64,000 nt of DNA, from positions 496,001 through 560,000 of the forward strand of contig NZ_JBHUGS010000002.1 of the NCBI RefSeq assembly GCF_042682045.1. Direction: 5' to 3'. This DNA comes from Sphingomonas_R arantia. Lineage in GTDB: Bacteria; Pseudomonadota; Alphaproteobacteria; Sphingomonadales; Sphingomonadaceae. A program made the position numbers and the translations under genes. The notes under the pieces are model-generated. The model saw nothing but the letters and a program-made list of their open reading frames with translations, was not told the DNA's origin and did no database searches. Shown piece after piece: positions 48,238 through 57,547 of the stretch. The stretch's first letter is position 1. Every line of letters starts with the position of its first letter.

Positions 48238-49518
48238 ATGCACAGCGTGTTTGAATCGAATATCCCGGCACCGGCCGGAGACGCAGCGATCCGTTACGAC
48301 GTCCTGATCGTGGGCGCGGGCCATGCCGGGACGCAGGCGGCGATCGCGTTGCGGCAACGCGACTATGCCGGCAGCATCGCGCTGCTCGGCGACGAGCCGG
48401 AACTGCCCTACGAACGACCGCCGCTGTCGAAGGATTACCTGGCGGGCGACAAGCCGTTCGAACGCATCCTGATCCGACCGGAGAGCTTCTACGCCGCGCG
48501 CGACATTACGCTCCTGCCCGGCCGGCGGGTAGTGGCGGTCGATCCCGTGGGGCACCGCGTGACGCTCGCCGATGGCGGGACGGTCGGCTACGGCACGCTC
48601 GTCTGGGCGACGGGCGGCCAGCCGCGGCGGCTGAGCTGTTCTGGCCATGCGCTGGCCGGTGTCCACGGCGTGCGGACACGGGCGGATGTCGACCGGATGA
48701 TGGCCGAACTGCCCGCCGTGCGCCGCGTCGTGGTGGTCGGCGGCGGCTATATCGGGCTGGAGGCGGCGGCGGTGCTGACCAAGCTCGGCAAGCCGGTCGT
48801 GGTTCTGGAGGCGCAGGACCGTGTGCTGGCGCGGGTGGCCGGGGCGCCGCTGTCCGCCTTCTACGCCGCCGAACATCGCGCGCGCGGCGTCGACCTGCGG
48901 CTCGACGTCACGGTCGCCTGTCTTGAGGAAGCCGACGGCGCGGTCACCAGCGTACGGCTGGCGGACGGCGAGGTGTTGCCGTGCGAGATGGTGATCGTCG
49001 GCATCGGCATCGTGCCCGCGGTCGAACCGCTGCTGGCGGCGGGCGCGGCGGGCGGCGACGGCGTGACGGTCGACGACCATTGCCGCACCACCCTGCCCGA
49101 TGTGTTCGCGATCGGCGATTGCGCGGGCCATGCCAACCCGTTTGCGGGCGGTGCCGCGATCCGCCTCGAATCGGTGCAGAACGCCAATGACCAGGCGACC
49201 ATCGTCGCAAAGGGGCTGACCGGGGCGGCCGAACCCTATCATGCGGTGCCGTGGTTCTGGTCGAACCAGTATGATCTGAAGCTGCAGACCGTCGGGCTGT
49301 CGACCGGCCATGATCTCGCGGTGCTGCGCGGCGATCCCGATACGCGCAGCTTCTCGGTCATCTATCTGCGCGACGGGCGGGTGATCGCGCTCGACTGCGT
49401 CAACAGCGTGAAGGACTATGTCCAGGGCCGCGCCCTGGTGGTGGCGGGTGCGGAGATCACCCCGACCCTGCTCGCCGACGACACCGTCCCGCTGAAGGCG
49501 ATGCTGCCGGCGGGGTGA
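48238..49518 (+). CDS. FAD-dependent ferredoxin/rubredoxin reductase
   Basis: A 426-residue flavoprotein of the class I oxygenase-reductase type that passes electrons from NAD(P)H to a [2Fe-2S] ferredoxin or rubredoxin. The FAD motif is VLIVGAGHAGTQAAIALRQ, the NAD motif RRVVVVGGGYIGLEAAAVL, the second FAD motif TTLPDVFAIGDCAGHANPF, and the active loop YERPPLSKDYLAGDKPFERI. A C-terminal domain (about 320-420) carries VPWFWSNQYDLKLQTVGL, typical of cytochrome P450 partner reductases. There is no ferredoxin, P450 or Rieske oxygenase gene next to it, so its partner must be elsewhere. The start at 48238 puts about 17 residues before the FAD fold; the ribosome site is weak. Confidence 0.9.
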   Translation: MHSVFESNIPAPAGDAAIRYDVLIVGAGHAGTQAAIALRQRDYAGSIALLGDEPELPYERPPLSKDYLAGDKPFERILIRPESFYAARDITLLPGRRVVAVDPVGHRVTLADGGTVGYGTLVWATGGQPRRLSCSGHALAGVHGVRTRADVDRMMAELPAVRRVVVVGGGYIGLEAAAVLTKLGKPVVVLEAQDRVLARVAGAPLSAFYAAEHRARGVDLRLDVTVACLEEADGAVTSVRLADGEVLPCEMVIVGIGIVPAVEPLLAAGAAGGDGVTVDDHCRTTLPDVFAIGDCAGHANPFAGGAAIRLESVQNANDQATIVAKGLTGAAEPYHAVPWFWSNQYDLKLQTVGLSTGHDLAVLRGDPDTRSFSVIYLRDGRVIALDCVNSVKDYVQGRALVVAGAEITPTLLADDTVPLKAMLPAG

Positions 49519-49606
49519 CGCGGACCCTTTGCGGCCGGTCGGAACGCGCATACATCTCTGCCAAGCCAGGGCGCGCCACATGCCCATCGGCCATCAGGAG
49601 ACCGTC

Positions 49607-50584
49607 ATGACGCCACCATCCCGTCGCGCGATACTCGGCGGGGGTGCGATACTGGCGCTCGCCGCGACGCCGCTTGCCGGACAGGTCACCGCGCAGGACG
49701 AGGTGATCGAACTCTGGCCCGGCCCGCCGCCGGGCAGCCGCGGGACCAAGATCACCCGCTCGATCGAGCAGAAGGGGCGCGATCCCGCCCACCCCGACCG
49801 CTGGATCCGCGGCATCGCGCGCCCGCTGCTGGTGGTGCGGCGCCCCGCGCGGCCTAACGGATCGGCGGTGCTGCTGATGCCGGGCGGCGGCTATGGCTTC
49901 CTGTCCTACGATAACGAGGGCGAGGAGCAGGCGAAGTGGCTCAACGCGCGTGGGATCACCACCTTCATCCTGATGTACCGCCTGCCCGCGGAGGGCTGGG
50001 ACGGGCGCGGCGACGTGCCGTTGCAGGATGCGCAGCGCGCGATGCGGACGATCCGCGCCGGCGCACAGCGCTTCGCCATCCGGCCGGATCGGATCGCGGT
50101 GCTGGGTTTCTCGGCCGGCGGGCATCTCGCCGGATCGCTCGCAACGCGCCATGCGGAACGGGTCTATGCGCCGATCGACGCCACCGACCGGCTGAGCGCG
50201 CGGCCGGATCTGGCCGGGCTGATCTATCCCGTCATCAGCCTGGATGCGCCGTTCACGCATGGCGGTTCGCGCGACAATCTGCTCGGGAAGGATGCGCCCG
50301 CCGCCGCGCTGCGGGCGCGATCGGTTGAGCGGCGCGTCGATGCTACCACCCCGCCGGTGTTCCTGGTCCACGCCGCCGACGACGATCTGGTGCCGGTGGC
50401 GAACAGCGTCGCGATGTTCGATGCGATGCGGACCGCCAAACGACCCGTCGCGATGCATGTGTTCGAGGATGGCGGCCACGGTTTCGGCACGCGCTTGCCC
50501 GCGACCCAATCGGCATCCGCCTGGCCCGGCCTGTTCGTCGCGTTCGCCACGCGGCAGGGGATCCTGCCGGGCGGGCCGGCCTAA
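49607..50584 (+). CDS. Secreted alpha/beta hydrolase, acetyl-esterase-like
   Basis: A 325-residue alpha/beta-hydrolase with a twin-arginine-like signal (TPPSRRAILGGGAILALAAT). After mature start near LAGQ comes IELWPGPPPGSRG, then the oxyanion region VLLMPGGGYGFLSYDNEGEE, the nucleophile elbow IAVLGFSAGGHLAGSLAT, and the acid and base in FLVHAADDDLVPVANSVAMF and HVFEDGGHGFG. This is the pattern of xylan/pectin acetyl esterases related to BD-FAE and CE-type enzymes. The ATG at 49607 has CAGGAG seven bases upstream. It neighbours the arabinan cluster, so removal of acetyl groups from plant polysaccharide is plausible; the substrate is inferred. Confidence 0.84.
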   Translation: MTPPSRRAILGGGAILALAATPLAGQVTAQDEVIELWPGPPPGSRGTKITRSIEQKGRDPAHPDRWIRGIARPLLVVRRPARPNGSAVLLMPGGGYGFLSYDNEGEEQAKWLNARGITTFILMYRLPAEGWDGRGDVPLQDAQRAMRTIRAGAQRFAIRPDRIAVLGFSAGGHLAGSLATRHAERVYAPIDATDRLSARPDLAGLIYPVISLDAPFTHGGSRDNLLGKDAPAAALRARSVERRVDATTPPVFLVHAADDDLVPVANSVAMFDAMRTAKRPVAMHVFEDGGHGFGTRLPATQSASAWPGLFVAFATRQGILPGGPA

Positions 50585-50626
50585 AATGAACCTCCCCCCG
50601 GCCGCACGACCGGGGGGGACACAGCC

Positions 50627-53530
50627 TTACTTGAACGTGTAGCGCGCGCCGATCGCGAAGGTCCGGCTGAGCAACGTGGTGCCCAGGTTGAACTGTTCCG
50701 GGCCGCCGGTGTCCTCGAACTTGTAGTAGGTCTGCTGCTTCGACTTGGTCAGGTTCACCGCGTCGAACGTCAGCCCCAGCCGGTCGTTGACGTTCAGCGT
50801 CAGCTGGAGGTCGAGGCTCTTTTCCGGGTTGCGCCACACGCCGATCGGGTTGGCGAACAGCCGCGCCTCGTTGTTGGCGAGGAACGCCTTGCGCCAGATG
50901 TAGGACAGCCGCGCGCCGATGGGCCCGCGATCATAAGCGAGCGTCGTGTTGTACGACAGGTCCGACACGCCGAAGAAGGGCGAGGTCGCCTGCCCCGTGA
51001 TGTTGCCCGCCGCATCGGACAGCGGGATGTTCTGTTTCGAATCGAGCACGGTGACGCTGCCCTGGAACCCGAGGCCGCGGAACGGACCCGGCAGATAGTC
51101 CGGGAAATAGGTCAGGCCCGCCTCGATCCCCTTGAGCACGCCGTCGGACGCGTTGACCGGCCGCGTGATCGCGAACGAGTTGGTGGCACCGGCGACGATC
51201 CCGTTGTTCGGGATCGTCTCGCGCACCGTCAGCGGCACGACCAGGCCGTCAACCTCGCGCCGGAACCCGGTGACGAAGATCGCGCTGTTGCGATCGAAGT
51301 ACCATTCGGCCGCGACGTCGTAATTCTTCGACTCCGTCGGCCGCAGCGTCGCGGTACCCGCCGTGCCGCTGCCGTAGCCGACATTGGTGAGATCGCCGGT
51401 CAGCGCGAAGTTCGGGTTGATGTCCGAGAAGCTCGGCCGGCGCAACGTCTGGCCGTAGTTGAACCGCACGCGCAGCTTGTTGGTGATCTCGTACCGCGCG
51501 GTGAAGCTCGGTAGCCACTTCGCGGAGCCGGTCGACACGAAGGTCTGCGCACCGTTGGCGTACCGATCGAAGAAATTATAATCGGTGTCGACCGTCACGT
51601 GCCGCACGCCGGCCTGCAGCTTGAGCGGCCGGCCGAAGATCGACAGTTCGGCATCCGCCTGGATATAGGCGGCGAGCGTGGTTTCGGTGATATCGAACAC
51701 GCGTTGTAACGCCAGCTGGTCGGACGTCTTCAGCCCATACAGCGCGCGGACGGTGTCGGCATTCTCGTGCAGCCAGTAACCGTTCGGCAGGACCCAGCTG
51801 GTCGGGCTGTCGCTCCGGCCGTCGAAGAAGTCCTTGTTCGTGAACTGCGCTTCGGACGGCAGCGACGACAGGGTGCGGCCGAGATTGGCGGCGTCCTGCG
51901 TCCGGACCGACGTCGCCGCCTTGCGGTTGTCGTAGCGGAAGCCCGCCTTGATCTGGCGCAGGAAGCCTTCGTCCCAGCCATAATAGCCGTCGAGCGTGCC
52001 GGTCAGCGCGCTGCCCTTGTCGCGATTGGCGTTGTCGTAGAATTGCGCGACGTTCCAGATGCTGGGGTCGGTCAGCAGCGCGTCATTGTCGAAATGATAG
52101 GACGGGATGCCACCGCCCGCGTTGAAATCGACGTTGATCTGGTTGGCGGTCCGCTCGGTCCGCATCGCGTTGAACGACGTGGTGACCTTGCTGGTCTGAT
52201 AGGCGACGTCGCCGATGATCTTGCCGCTCGATCCGAGATCCCATTTGCCGTTCACCGCGTAGACGAAGCTGTCCGTCTTCGACTTGGTATAGTCGCCGCT
52301 GTTGAACCCGTAGACGCTGTTGGCGGTGCGCGACTTCACGATGTTGGTACCGTCGTACAGCGTCACCGGCTGCGGATTGCCCCAGAAATCGACGAAGCTG
52401 AACTGCAGGCTGTTGAACGTCTCGCCGCGGAACCCGGCGTAGAACGCCTCGGCCGTGTAGACCGAGCTGCTGTTCGGCGCCCATTGCAGCGCGATGTTGG
52501 CCGACGGCCTCTCGCGCTTGCCGTACAGGTCCGAACTGAAGATCGCGTCGCGCGACAGGTAATAGGGCGTGGTGACGCCGTTGATGTTCAGCGTCGAACC
52601 CGGCGTCGTCGGCAGGCCGCGGTCCAGCCCCGGCGTCCAGTTGCCGTTGGTCGCACCCGGGAAGATCCGCTCGAGCGGCGCGAGGCCGGACCCGGCGGGC
52701 GGCGTCTCGGTCGCGAACGGGACGAACGCGCCCGCGGTGATCGTCTGGTCGCGATATTTGGTGCGCGTGTAGCTGCCGTTCACCAGCAAGCCGATGTCGC
52801 CGATGCCGGTTTCCCAGCGGTTGCTGACGAGCAGCGCCGCGTTCGGGTTATAGCTGTCGGCCTGTTCGTTGTAGATTCCGCGTGCGAGGCCCGAGATCGC
52901 GAACCCGTCGAAATCGAATGGGCGGCGCGTGGCGACGTCGATCTGTCCGGCCAGCCCGGTCTCGATCTGCTCGGCCGCGCGCGTCTTGTACACGTCGACC
53001 TGTTTGACGAGATTGGCGGAGATGTCCTGCAGCGCGAATGCCTGCCCCGCCGCGGTGAAGATGTTGCGGCCGTTCAGCGTGGTGAGCGCGTCGGGCAGCC
53101 CGCGGATCGAGATCGCGGCGGCCTCGCCCCCCGTGCGGTTGGTCACCTGCACGCCCGTCACGCGCTGCAACGCCTCGACGACATTGTTGTCGGGCAGCTT
53201 GCCGACATCCTCGGACACGATCGAGTCGACGATCTGGATCGAATTCTTGCGCACGTTCAGCGCGCCGACCAGGCTGGCCCGCACCCCGGTGACGACGATC
53301 GCTTCCTCGCTGCCGTCCGCGGCGGGTGCGGCGGCGCCGGCTGCGGGTTGCGCGGTGTCGGCGGTCGGGGTGGTCGCCGCCGGGGCGCTGTCGGTCCGTG
53401 CGGGGGTGCCGGTCGGCGCGACCTCCGGGCGATCCTGCGGCGTGGTGGGCACCGCCTGCGCGAAAGCCGGTGCGGCGAGCACCAGCGCGAGGACGGACGC
53501 AGAACAGAGTTTGAATGCCTTGATCGCCAT
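50627..53530 (-). CDS. Large TonB-dependent receptor for arabino-oligosaccharides (probable)
   Basis: A 967-residue receptor. The signal is MAIKAFKLCSASVLALVLAA, cleaved after AFAQ; then a Pro/Thr/Ala-rich stretch and the TonB box EAIVVTGVRASLVGALNVRK. The plug has NNVVEALQRVTGVQVTNRTG, GEAAAISIRGLPDALTTLNG and AAEQIETGLAGQIDVATRRP, a set typical of carbohydrate-linked receptors in Caulobacter and Sphingomonas. The barrel ends SRTFAIGARYTFK. The ATG at 53530 is preceded by AGAGG. It follows the GH27 gene by 163 bases on the same strand but has its own upstream region with the motif TACTCCGACAT, shared with the arabinanase promoter. Import of arabinan or arabinogalactan fragments is the likely role. 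Confidence 0.88.
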   Translation of the reverse strand: MAIKAFKLCSASVLALVLAAPAFAQAVPTTPQDRPEVAPTGTPARTDSAPAATTPTADTAQPAAGAAAPAADGSEEAIVVTGVRASLVGALNVRKNSIQIVDSIVSEDVGKLPDNNVVEALQRVTGVQVTNRTGGEAAAISIRGLPDALTTLNGRNIFTAAGQAFALQDISANLVKQVDVYKTRAAEQIETGLAGQIDVATRRPFDFDGFAISGLARGIYNEQADSYNPNAALLVSNRWETGIGDIGLLVNGSYTRTKYRDQTITAGAFVPFATETPPAGSGLAPLERIFPGATNGNWTPGLDRGLPTTPGSTLNINGVTTPYYLSRDAIFSSDLYGKRERPSANIALQWAPNSSSVYTAEAFYAGFRGETFNSLQFSFVDFWGNPQPVTLYDGTNIVKSRTANSVYGFNSGDYTKSKTDSFVYAVNGKWDLGSSGKIIGDVAYQTSKVTTSFNAMRTERTANQINVDFNAGGGIPSYHFDNDALLTDPSIWNVAQFYDNANRDKGSALTGTLDGYYGWDEGFLRQIKAGFRYDNRKAATSVRTQDAANLGRTLSSLPSEAQFTNKDFFDGRSDSPTSWVLPNGYWLHENADTVRALYGLKTSDQLALQRVFDITETTLAAYIQADAELSIFGRPLKLQAGVRHVTVDTDYNFFDRYANGAQTFVSTGSAKWLPSFTARYEITNKLRVRFNYGQTLRRPSFSDINPNFALTGDLTNVGYGSGTAGTATLRPTESKNYDVAAEWYFDRNSAIFVTGFRREVDGLVVPLTVRETIPNNGIVAGATNSFAITRPVNASDGVLKGIEAGLTYFPDYLPGPFRGLGFQGSVTVLDSKQNIPLSDAAGNITGQATSPFFGVSDLSYNTTLAYDRGPIGARLSYIWRKAFLANNEARLFANPIGVWRNPEKSLDLQLTLNVNDRLGLTFDAVNLTKSKQQTYYKFEDTGGPEQFNLGTTLLSRTFAIGARYTFK

Positions 53531-53578
53531 GCGACCTCTCCCCGATTCGTTATCGCGGCCTTGTTGTCGGCCTACCAT

Positions 53579-53589
53579 TACTCCGACAT
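53579..53589. promoter_or_regulatory. Motif TACTCCGACAT upstream of the large receptor
   Basis: An 11-base sequence identical to one at 57645-57655 before the arabinanase operon, 49 bases upstream of the receptor ATG. The shared core TCCnACA also occurs in the CTGTCCwACAG sites near gntT. It may be the site of a common regulator. Confidence 0.42.
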
Positions 53590-53693
53590 CCGCTATGCCT
53601 GCTCGGTGCTTTACGCAAGCGGTAAGTTACGGGTCTGTCGCACGGCGAAATATTTGGCCCGAGCGAGGGACAGACGCCGCCAAACCGGCCTTT

Positions 53694-55058
53694 TCAGCCG
53701 CCGGGCGTCAGCCCGTACAGCGCGGCGCCATGCGATGCAATGGTCCGCGTGATCCGATCTGACACCGTTGCCTCGTCACGCCGCTTCCACAGATCCCGCA
53801 TACCGACACGGCCCGACAGACCAAGCAACGTCAGATCAAGCGTCACGGATCGCGCGCTTTTGTCGGTGTTGAACAAGGCGAGGTAGCGATCGTCGGTACC
53901 CGGCACCCGCGCCGACCAGACCCGGATCCCGTCCGCGATGTAGTGCGGCTGGTTGCCGTCGCTCCGCTGGTTGACCGCGATCACCTCCGGATTGGTCAGC
54001 AGCGCCAGTGTCGCGTCGTCAAGGTGGCGGAGGTCGCCGCCCATGATCAGCGGTGACCGTGCGATCGCCCACAGCGTCATCAACGTCCCCTGCTCGTCCG
54101 GCGTGAATTTCGTATCCCGCGCGCCCAGCGCCAGCCGACCGAGCGGCAGCATGTCGGCGTCCGGCCACGCCCCCGGCGCACGGTGCGCGTTCCAGTTCTC
54201 CAGCCGCACGAACTGCGCCTCCAGCAACGCCCATTCGTCCCAGAAATCGTCGCTGATCCGCCACATCTGCGCGTAGCGGCGAACATGGTCGGCGCGCGGC
54301 ACCGGCGTCTCGCCCGGCGACAGGCTCAGGATGATCGGCCGGCCGGTCGCGCCGATTGCCTTGTGCGCCGCCTCGATCTCGGCTGCGTGCGCGTCATAGG
54401 GACGGCTCATGTCGTCCATCTTGACGAAGTCGACGCCCCACGACGCGTAGAGCGCGAACACGCTGTCATAATAGGCCTGCGCGCCGGGCTTCCGCATGTC
54501 GACGCCGTACATGTCGGGGTTCCACGCGCAGATGCTGGTCGTATCGGCGATGTCGCGGGCGCGGTACCGCGTCCCAAGCACCGGCAGGTTGCGCTCCACC
54601 GCCAGCCGCGGGATGCCGCGCATCAGGTGGATGCCGAACCGCAGGCCCAGCGCATGGACCTGATCGGCGAGCGGGCGGAACCCCTTGCCGCCGACGCTCG
54701 ACGGAAACCGGTTTAGCGCGGGCAGCAACCGGCCATGGCCGTCCATCGCCGGCGTCGGGCGGGCATTGTACGTGTAGCTCTCCGCCTCCGGTTCGTACCA
54801 CTGGATATCCACGGTGAAGATGTCGTAGCCCGCGGGCAGCAGCTTGGCTGCCATGATCCGCGCGGTCTCGATCGCCTGCGCCTCGGTGATCGTCGTCGCG
54901 AAGCTGTTCCAGCTGTTCCACCCCATCGGCGGGGTCGGCGCGAGCAGCGGCGGACGCGACGACGGCGCGGGTTGGGCACGCACCACCCCCTCGCCGCCGA
55001 TCGCGGTCGCGGCAAATGCGCCGGCCAGCAGCGTGCGGCGATCGACCGGCGCGATCAT
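53694..55058 (-). CDS. GH27 alpha-galactosidase / beta-L-arabinopyranosidase
   Basis: A 454-residue secreted retaining glycosidase. The export signal is PVDRRTLLAGAFAATAIGGE with a twin-arginine-like start. The GH27 barrel begins PPMGWNSWNSFATTITEAQA; the nucleophile lies in DFVKMDDMSRP (Asp215, where usual enzymes have KYDNC), and the acid/base region is WRISDDFWDEW. The C-terminal sandwich starts near YLALFNTDKS. The variant active-site loop is like GH27 forms acting on beta-L-arabinopyranosides as well as alpha-galactosides. It lies 3 bases after the GH43 gene, last of a three-enzyme operon with two GH43 genes. The specificity is inferred from the arabinan setting. Confidence 0.88.
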   Translation of the reverse strand: MIAPVDRRTLLAGAFAATAIGGEGVVRAQPAPSSRPPLLAPTPPMGWNSWNSFATTITEAQAIETARIMAAKLLPAGYDIFTVDIQWYEPEAESYTYNARPTPAMDGHGRLLPALNRFPSSVGGKGFRPLADQVHALGLRFGIHLMRGIPRLAVERNLPVLGTRYRARDIADTTSICAWNPDMYGVDMRKPGAQAYYDSVFALYASWGVDFVKMDDMSRPYDAHAAEIEAAHKAIGATGRPIILSLSPGETPVPRADHVRRYAQMWRISDDFWDEWALLEAQFVRLENWNAHRAPGAWPDADMLPLGRLALGARDTKFTPDEQGTLMTLWAIARSPLIMGGDLRHLDDATLALLTNPEVIAVNQRSDGNQPHYIADGIRVWSARVPGTDDRYLALFNTDKSARSVTLDLTLLGLSGRVGMRDLWKRRDEATVSDRITRTIASHGAALYGLTPGG

Positions 55059-55061
55059 GGC

Positions 55062-56507
55062 TCAGCGCACCAGGAAGGTGGCGGACGCGCGCTCGGCGGG
55101 CGTCGCGGTGGTGCCGAGCATCAACGCGCCGTCGCCGCGCCGCACGGCCATGCCCGGCCGCCCCGCCGCCACGAACGTGATGCCGCCCGGATCGGTCAGT
55201 CCCGGCCGCGCGATAAAGCTCGCCTGTTCTGCGAACCCGCGGCCGCCGTCCTTGGCCGCCAGCGCGATTTGCCCGTCGCCCTGCGCGAACAGATAGCGGT
55301 CGGGCGCATCGATCGGCACCAGCGACACGCTGCCCCGCCCGGCGATGCCCGGCACCCGGCGGAACTGGCTGGACGCGATGTCGCCCTGCCCCACCGACAC
55401 GCGGTCGCCGTCATGGCGCAGGAAGCCGGCGTCGCCACCGACCGCCGCGAACCGGTCCGGCAGCGGTCCGTTGCCGACCGGGATACCGAAGTCGGGCGTG
55501 CCATCGGGCTTGTAGTAGAAACGCTGCATCCGCGTGTGGCGGTTCGGGTCGAACAGCGGATCGCCCTTGATCGCGGCATAGTCGCGCCCGTGGTAGACGA
55601 GCACGTCGCGGCCCTGTTCGTCCACCGTGAAGCTGTTGTGCCCCGGCCCGTAGACGTTGGTGACCGTCGAGGAGACGAACACCGGCAGCGGCGACTTCGT
55701 CCAGGATGCGGCGTTCATGATGTCCGCATCGGCGCGCGCGCTGACCATGCCGAGGCAGTAGCGCGCGTCGGTCGCACTCGCCGAATAGGTGATGAACAGC
55801 CGGCCGTTGCGCGCCAGCAGCGACGGCGCCTCGGCGACCTTGTAGCCCTGGATCTCCCAGTCCAGCGTCGGCACTGCCAGCCGGATCGGCGGTTTCGCCA
55901 GCGTCAGCGGCGTGGCGAGCGGCGCGAGGTACAGGTTGCTGTTCGTCTCGATCCCCGGTTCGCGCTGCGCCCAACACAGGTAGCGCGTGCCGCGGTGGAC
56001 GAACGACGTCGAGTCGAGGTTGAAGCTGTCCCACGGCGTCTTCAACTGGCCCAGCACGGACCAGCGCGCCGTCATCGGATCGGCCCCGTCCGCCACCAGC
56101 GCATAGGTGCGGATGCGGAACACGTCCTCCCCGCCCCCGCTCGGCCCCGCGGCGAAGTACACGATCCACTTGCCGTCGATCAGATGCAGCTCGGGCGCCC
56201 ACAGGAAGCCGGACATCGGTCCGCTGGCGAGATGCCGCCACAGCACGCGTTCCGGCGCCGTCGTCAGCCCGGCCAGCGTCCGCGACCGGCGCAGCACAAT
56301 CCGGTCATATTCCGGGACCGACCCGGTCATGTAGTAATAGCCGTCGTCGTGGCGGAACACCTGCGCATCCGCCCGCTGGCGCACCACCGGGTTGCTCGGC
56401 ACCGGCGCGGCCGCGGGCGCCCCGCCGGGCAGACGCGCGATCGCGCCGCTGGCGGACACTGCGCCGGCACCGGCCACGAACAGGCGGCGTGAAACTGCGA
56501 TCATCAT
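55062..56507 (-). CDS. GH43 glycosidase, exo-acting arabinan/xylan type
   Basis: A 481-residue secreted protein with signal SRRLFVAGAGAVSASGAIAR (twin-arginine-like). The five-bladed GH43 propeller shows DAQVFRHDDGYYYMTGSVPE (catalytic base), MSGFLWAPELHLIDGKWIVY and the general acid in YKVAEAPSLLARNGRLFITY. The last ~150 residues (from about DFGIPVGNGPLPDRF) form a beta-trefoil-like module with repeated RHDGDRVSVGQG and DRYLFAQGDGQIALAAKDGG, resembling the AbfB arabinofuranose-binding domain. It starts within the stop of the arabinanase gene (ATGA), supported by GGAG. It probably trims arabinose or xylose units; the linkage is unknown. Confidence 0.86.
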   Translation of the reverse strand: MMIAVSRRLFVAGAGAVSASGAIARLPGGAPAAAPVPSNPVVRQRADAQVFRHDDGYYYMTGSVPEYDRIVLRRSRTLAGLTTAPERVLWRHLASGPMSGFLWAPELHLIDGKWIVYFAAGPSGGGEDVFRIRTYALVADGADPMTARWSVLGQLKTPWDSFNLDSTSFVHRGTRYLCWAQREPGIETNSNLYLAPLATPLTLAKPPIRLAVPTLDWEIQGYKVAEAPSLLARNGRLFITYSASATDARYCLGMVSARADADIMNAASWTKSPLPVFVSSTVTNVYGPGHNSFTVDEQGRDVLVYHGRDYAAIKGDPLFDPNRHTRMQRFYYKPDGTPDFGIPVGNGPLPDRFAAVGGDAGFLRHDGDRVSVGQGDIASSQFRRVPGIAGRGSVSLVPIDAPDRYLFAQGDGQIALAAKDGGRGFAEQASFIARPGLTDPGGITFVAAGRPGMAVRRGDGALMLGTTATPAERASATFLVR

Positions 56508-57547
56508 TGATACTCCGCTGTCGGCCAACCATCGGCACCCCAGGCGATCGGCGCGATCCGGAGCGTGGGCACGCCGTCCTTCGTCCGGTCATAGGCGTGG
56601 TAGACCACATAATCGCGCCCGTCGGCATCGTGCATCACGCCCGGATGGCCCGGCCCGCGAAACCGCTGCTGCTCCTGCAGGTCGGCGCGCAGCAGGATCG
56701 TGCCGCCGCCGTTCAGCATCGTACTGCCGTCCTTGCCGAGATACGGCCCGGTGATCGCCTTCGCGCGGCCGACAACGGTGTAGTAGGTGCTATTCACGCC
56801 CTTACAGCAATAATCATAGCTGGCGAGCAGCCAGTGATAGCCGCCGTGCCGGATGATGAACGGCGCCTCCACCGGGGCCGGCCCACCCGCGGGGGCCGGA
56901 CGCCGCGCGATCGCGTAGGGCTTCTCCTTGGGATCGAGCAGCTTGCCGGTCCGCGGATCGAGCGCGAACAGCTTCAGCCCGCTCCAGAAACTGCCGAGCG
57001 CCAGCCAGTGGCGGCCGTCCGCATCGACGACATGGTTGGGGTCGATCGCGTTGAAATCGTCCGCCGGGGTGGACATCACGACCATCCCCTCGTCGCGCCA
57101 GCCATAGCCCGGCGCGGCCGGATCGAGCGTCGCGCTGGTCGCCAGACCGATCGCCGAGCGGTTCGACCCGAATGTCGAAACCGAATAATAGAGCCGGTAG
57201 CGCCCGTCCGCCCCGCGCGAGATGTCGGGCGCCCACATCCCCTTCGTCCCGGGCACGGCCTTGGTCGCCCAGTCGGGGAGCCGCGACAGCGGCGGCGTGC
57301 CGGCGGTCCAGTGGATCAGGTCGGTCGATGTCCGCGCGCTCAGCATCTGCCCGTCGAGGCCGGTGCCGTAGACATAATAGGTCTTGCCGGCGCGGATCAT
57401 GACGGGGTCGTGGACCGGCGCGATGTCGCCCGTCATCCGCGCGTTGATCGCCCCGCGCCCGGCGGCGGCTTTTGGCTGCGCCTGTCCGGACGCGCTGCCC
57501 GCCAGCATCAGGGCGATCAGTCCCGTCGCCCAAACCCGTGAAGCCAT
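56504..57547 (-). CDS. GH43 endo-alpha-1,5-L-arabinanase
   Basis: A 347-residue secreted endo-arabinanase that cuts the arabinan backbone of pectin. A signal peptide (WATGLIALMLAGSASGQAQ) is followed by the GH43 propeller: catalytic base in PVHDPVMIRAGKTYYVYGTG, the pKa modulator in GMWAPDISRGADGRYRLYYS with SVSTFGSNRSAIGLATSAT, and the general acid in APVEAPFIIRHGGYHWLLAS. The SYDYCCKGVNSTYY block is a hallmark of the GH43_5 arabinanases. The length fits. GGGAG precedes the ATG at 57547, and it is the first gene of the arabinan operon (GH43_5, GH43, GH27). Confidence 0.92.
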   Translation of the reverse strand: MASRVWATGLIALMLAGSASGQAQPKAAAGRGAINARMTGDIAPVHDPVMIRAGKTYYVYGTGLDGQMLSARTSTDLIHWTAGTPPLSRLPDWATKAVPGTKGMWAPDISRGADGRYRLYYSVSTFGSNRSAIGLATSATLDPAAPGYGWRDEGMVVMSTPADDFNAIDPNHVVDADGRHWLALGSFWSGLKLFALDPRTGKLLDPKEKPYAIARRPAPAGGPAPVEAPFIIRHGGYHWLLASYDYCCKGVNSTYYTVVGRAKAITGPYLGKDGSTMLNGGGTILLRADLQEQQRFRGPGHPGVMHDADGRDYVVYHAYDRTKDGVPTLRIAPIAWGADGWPTAEYQ

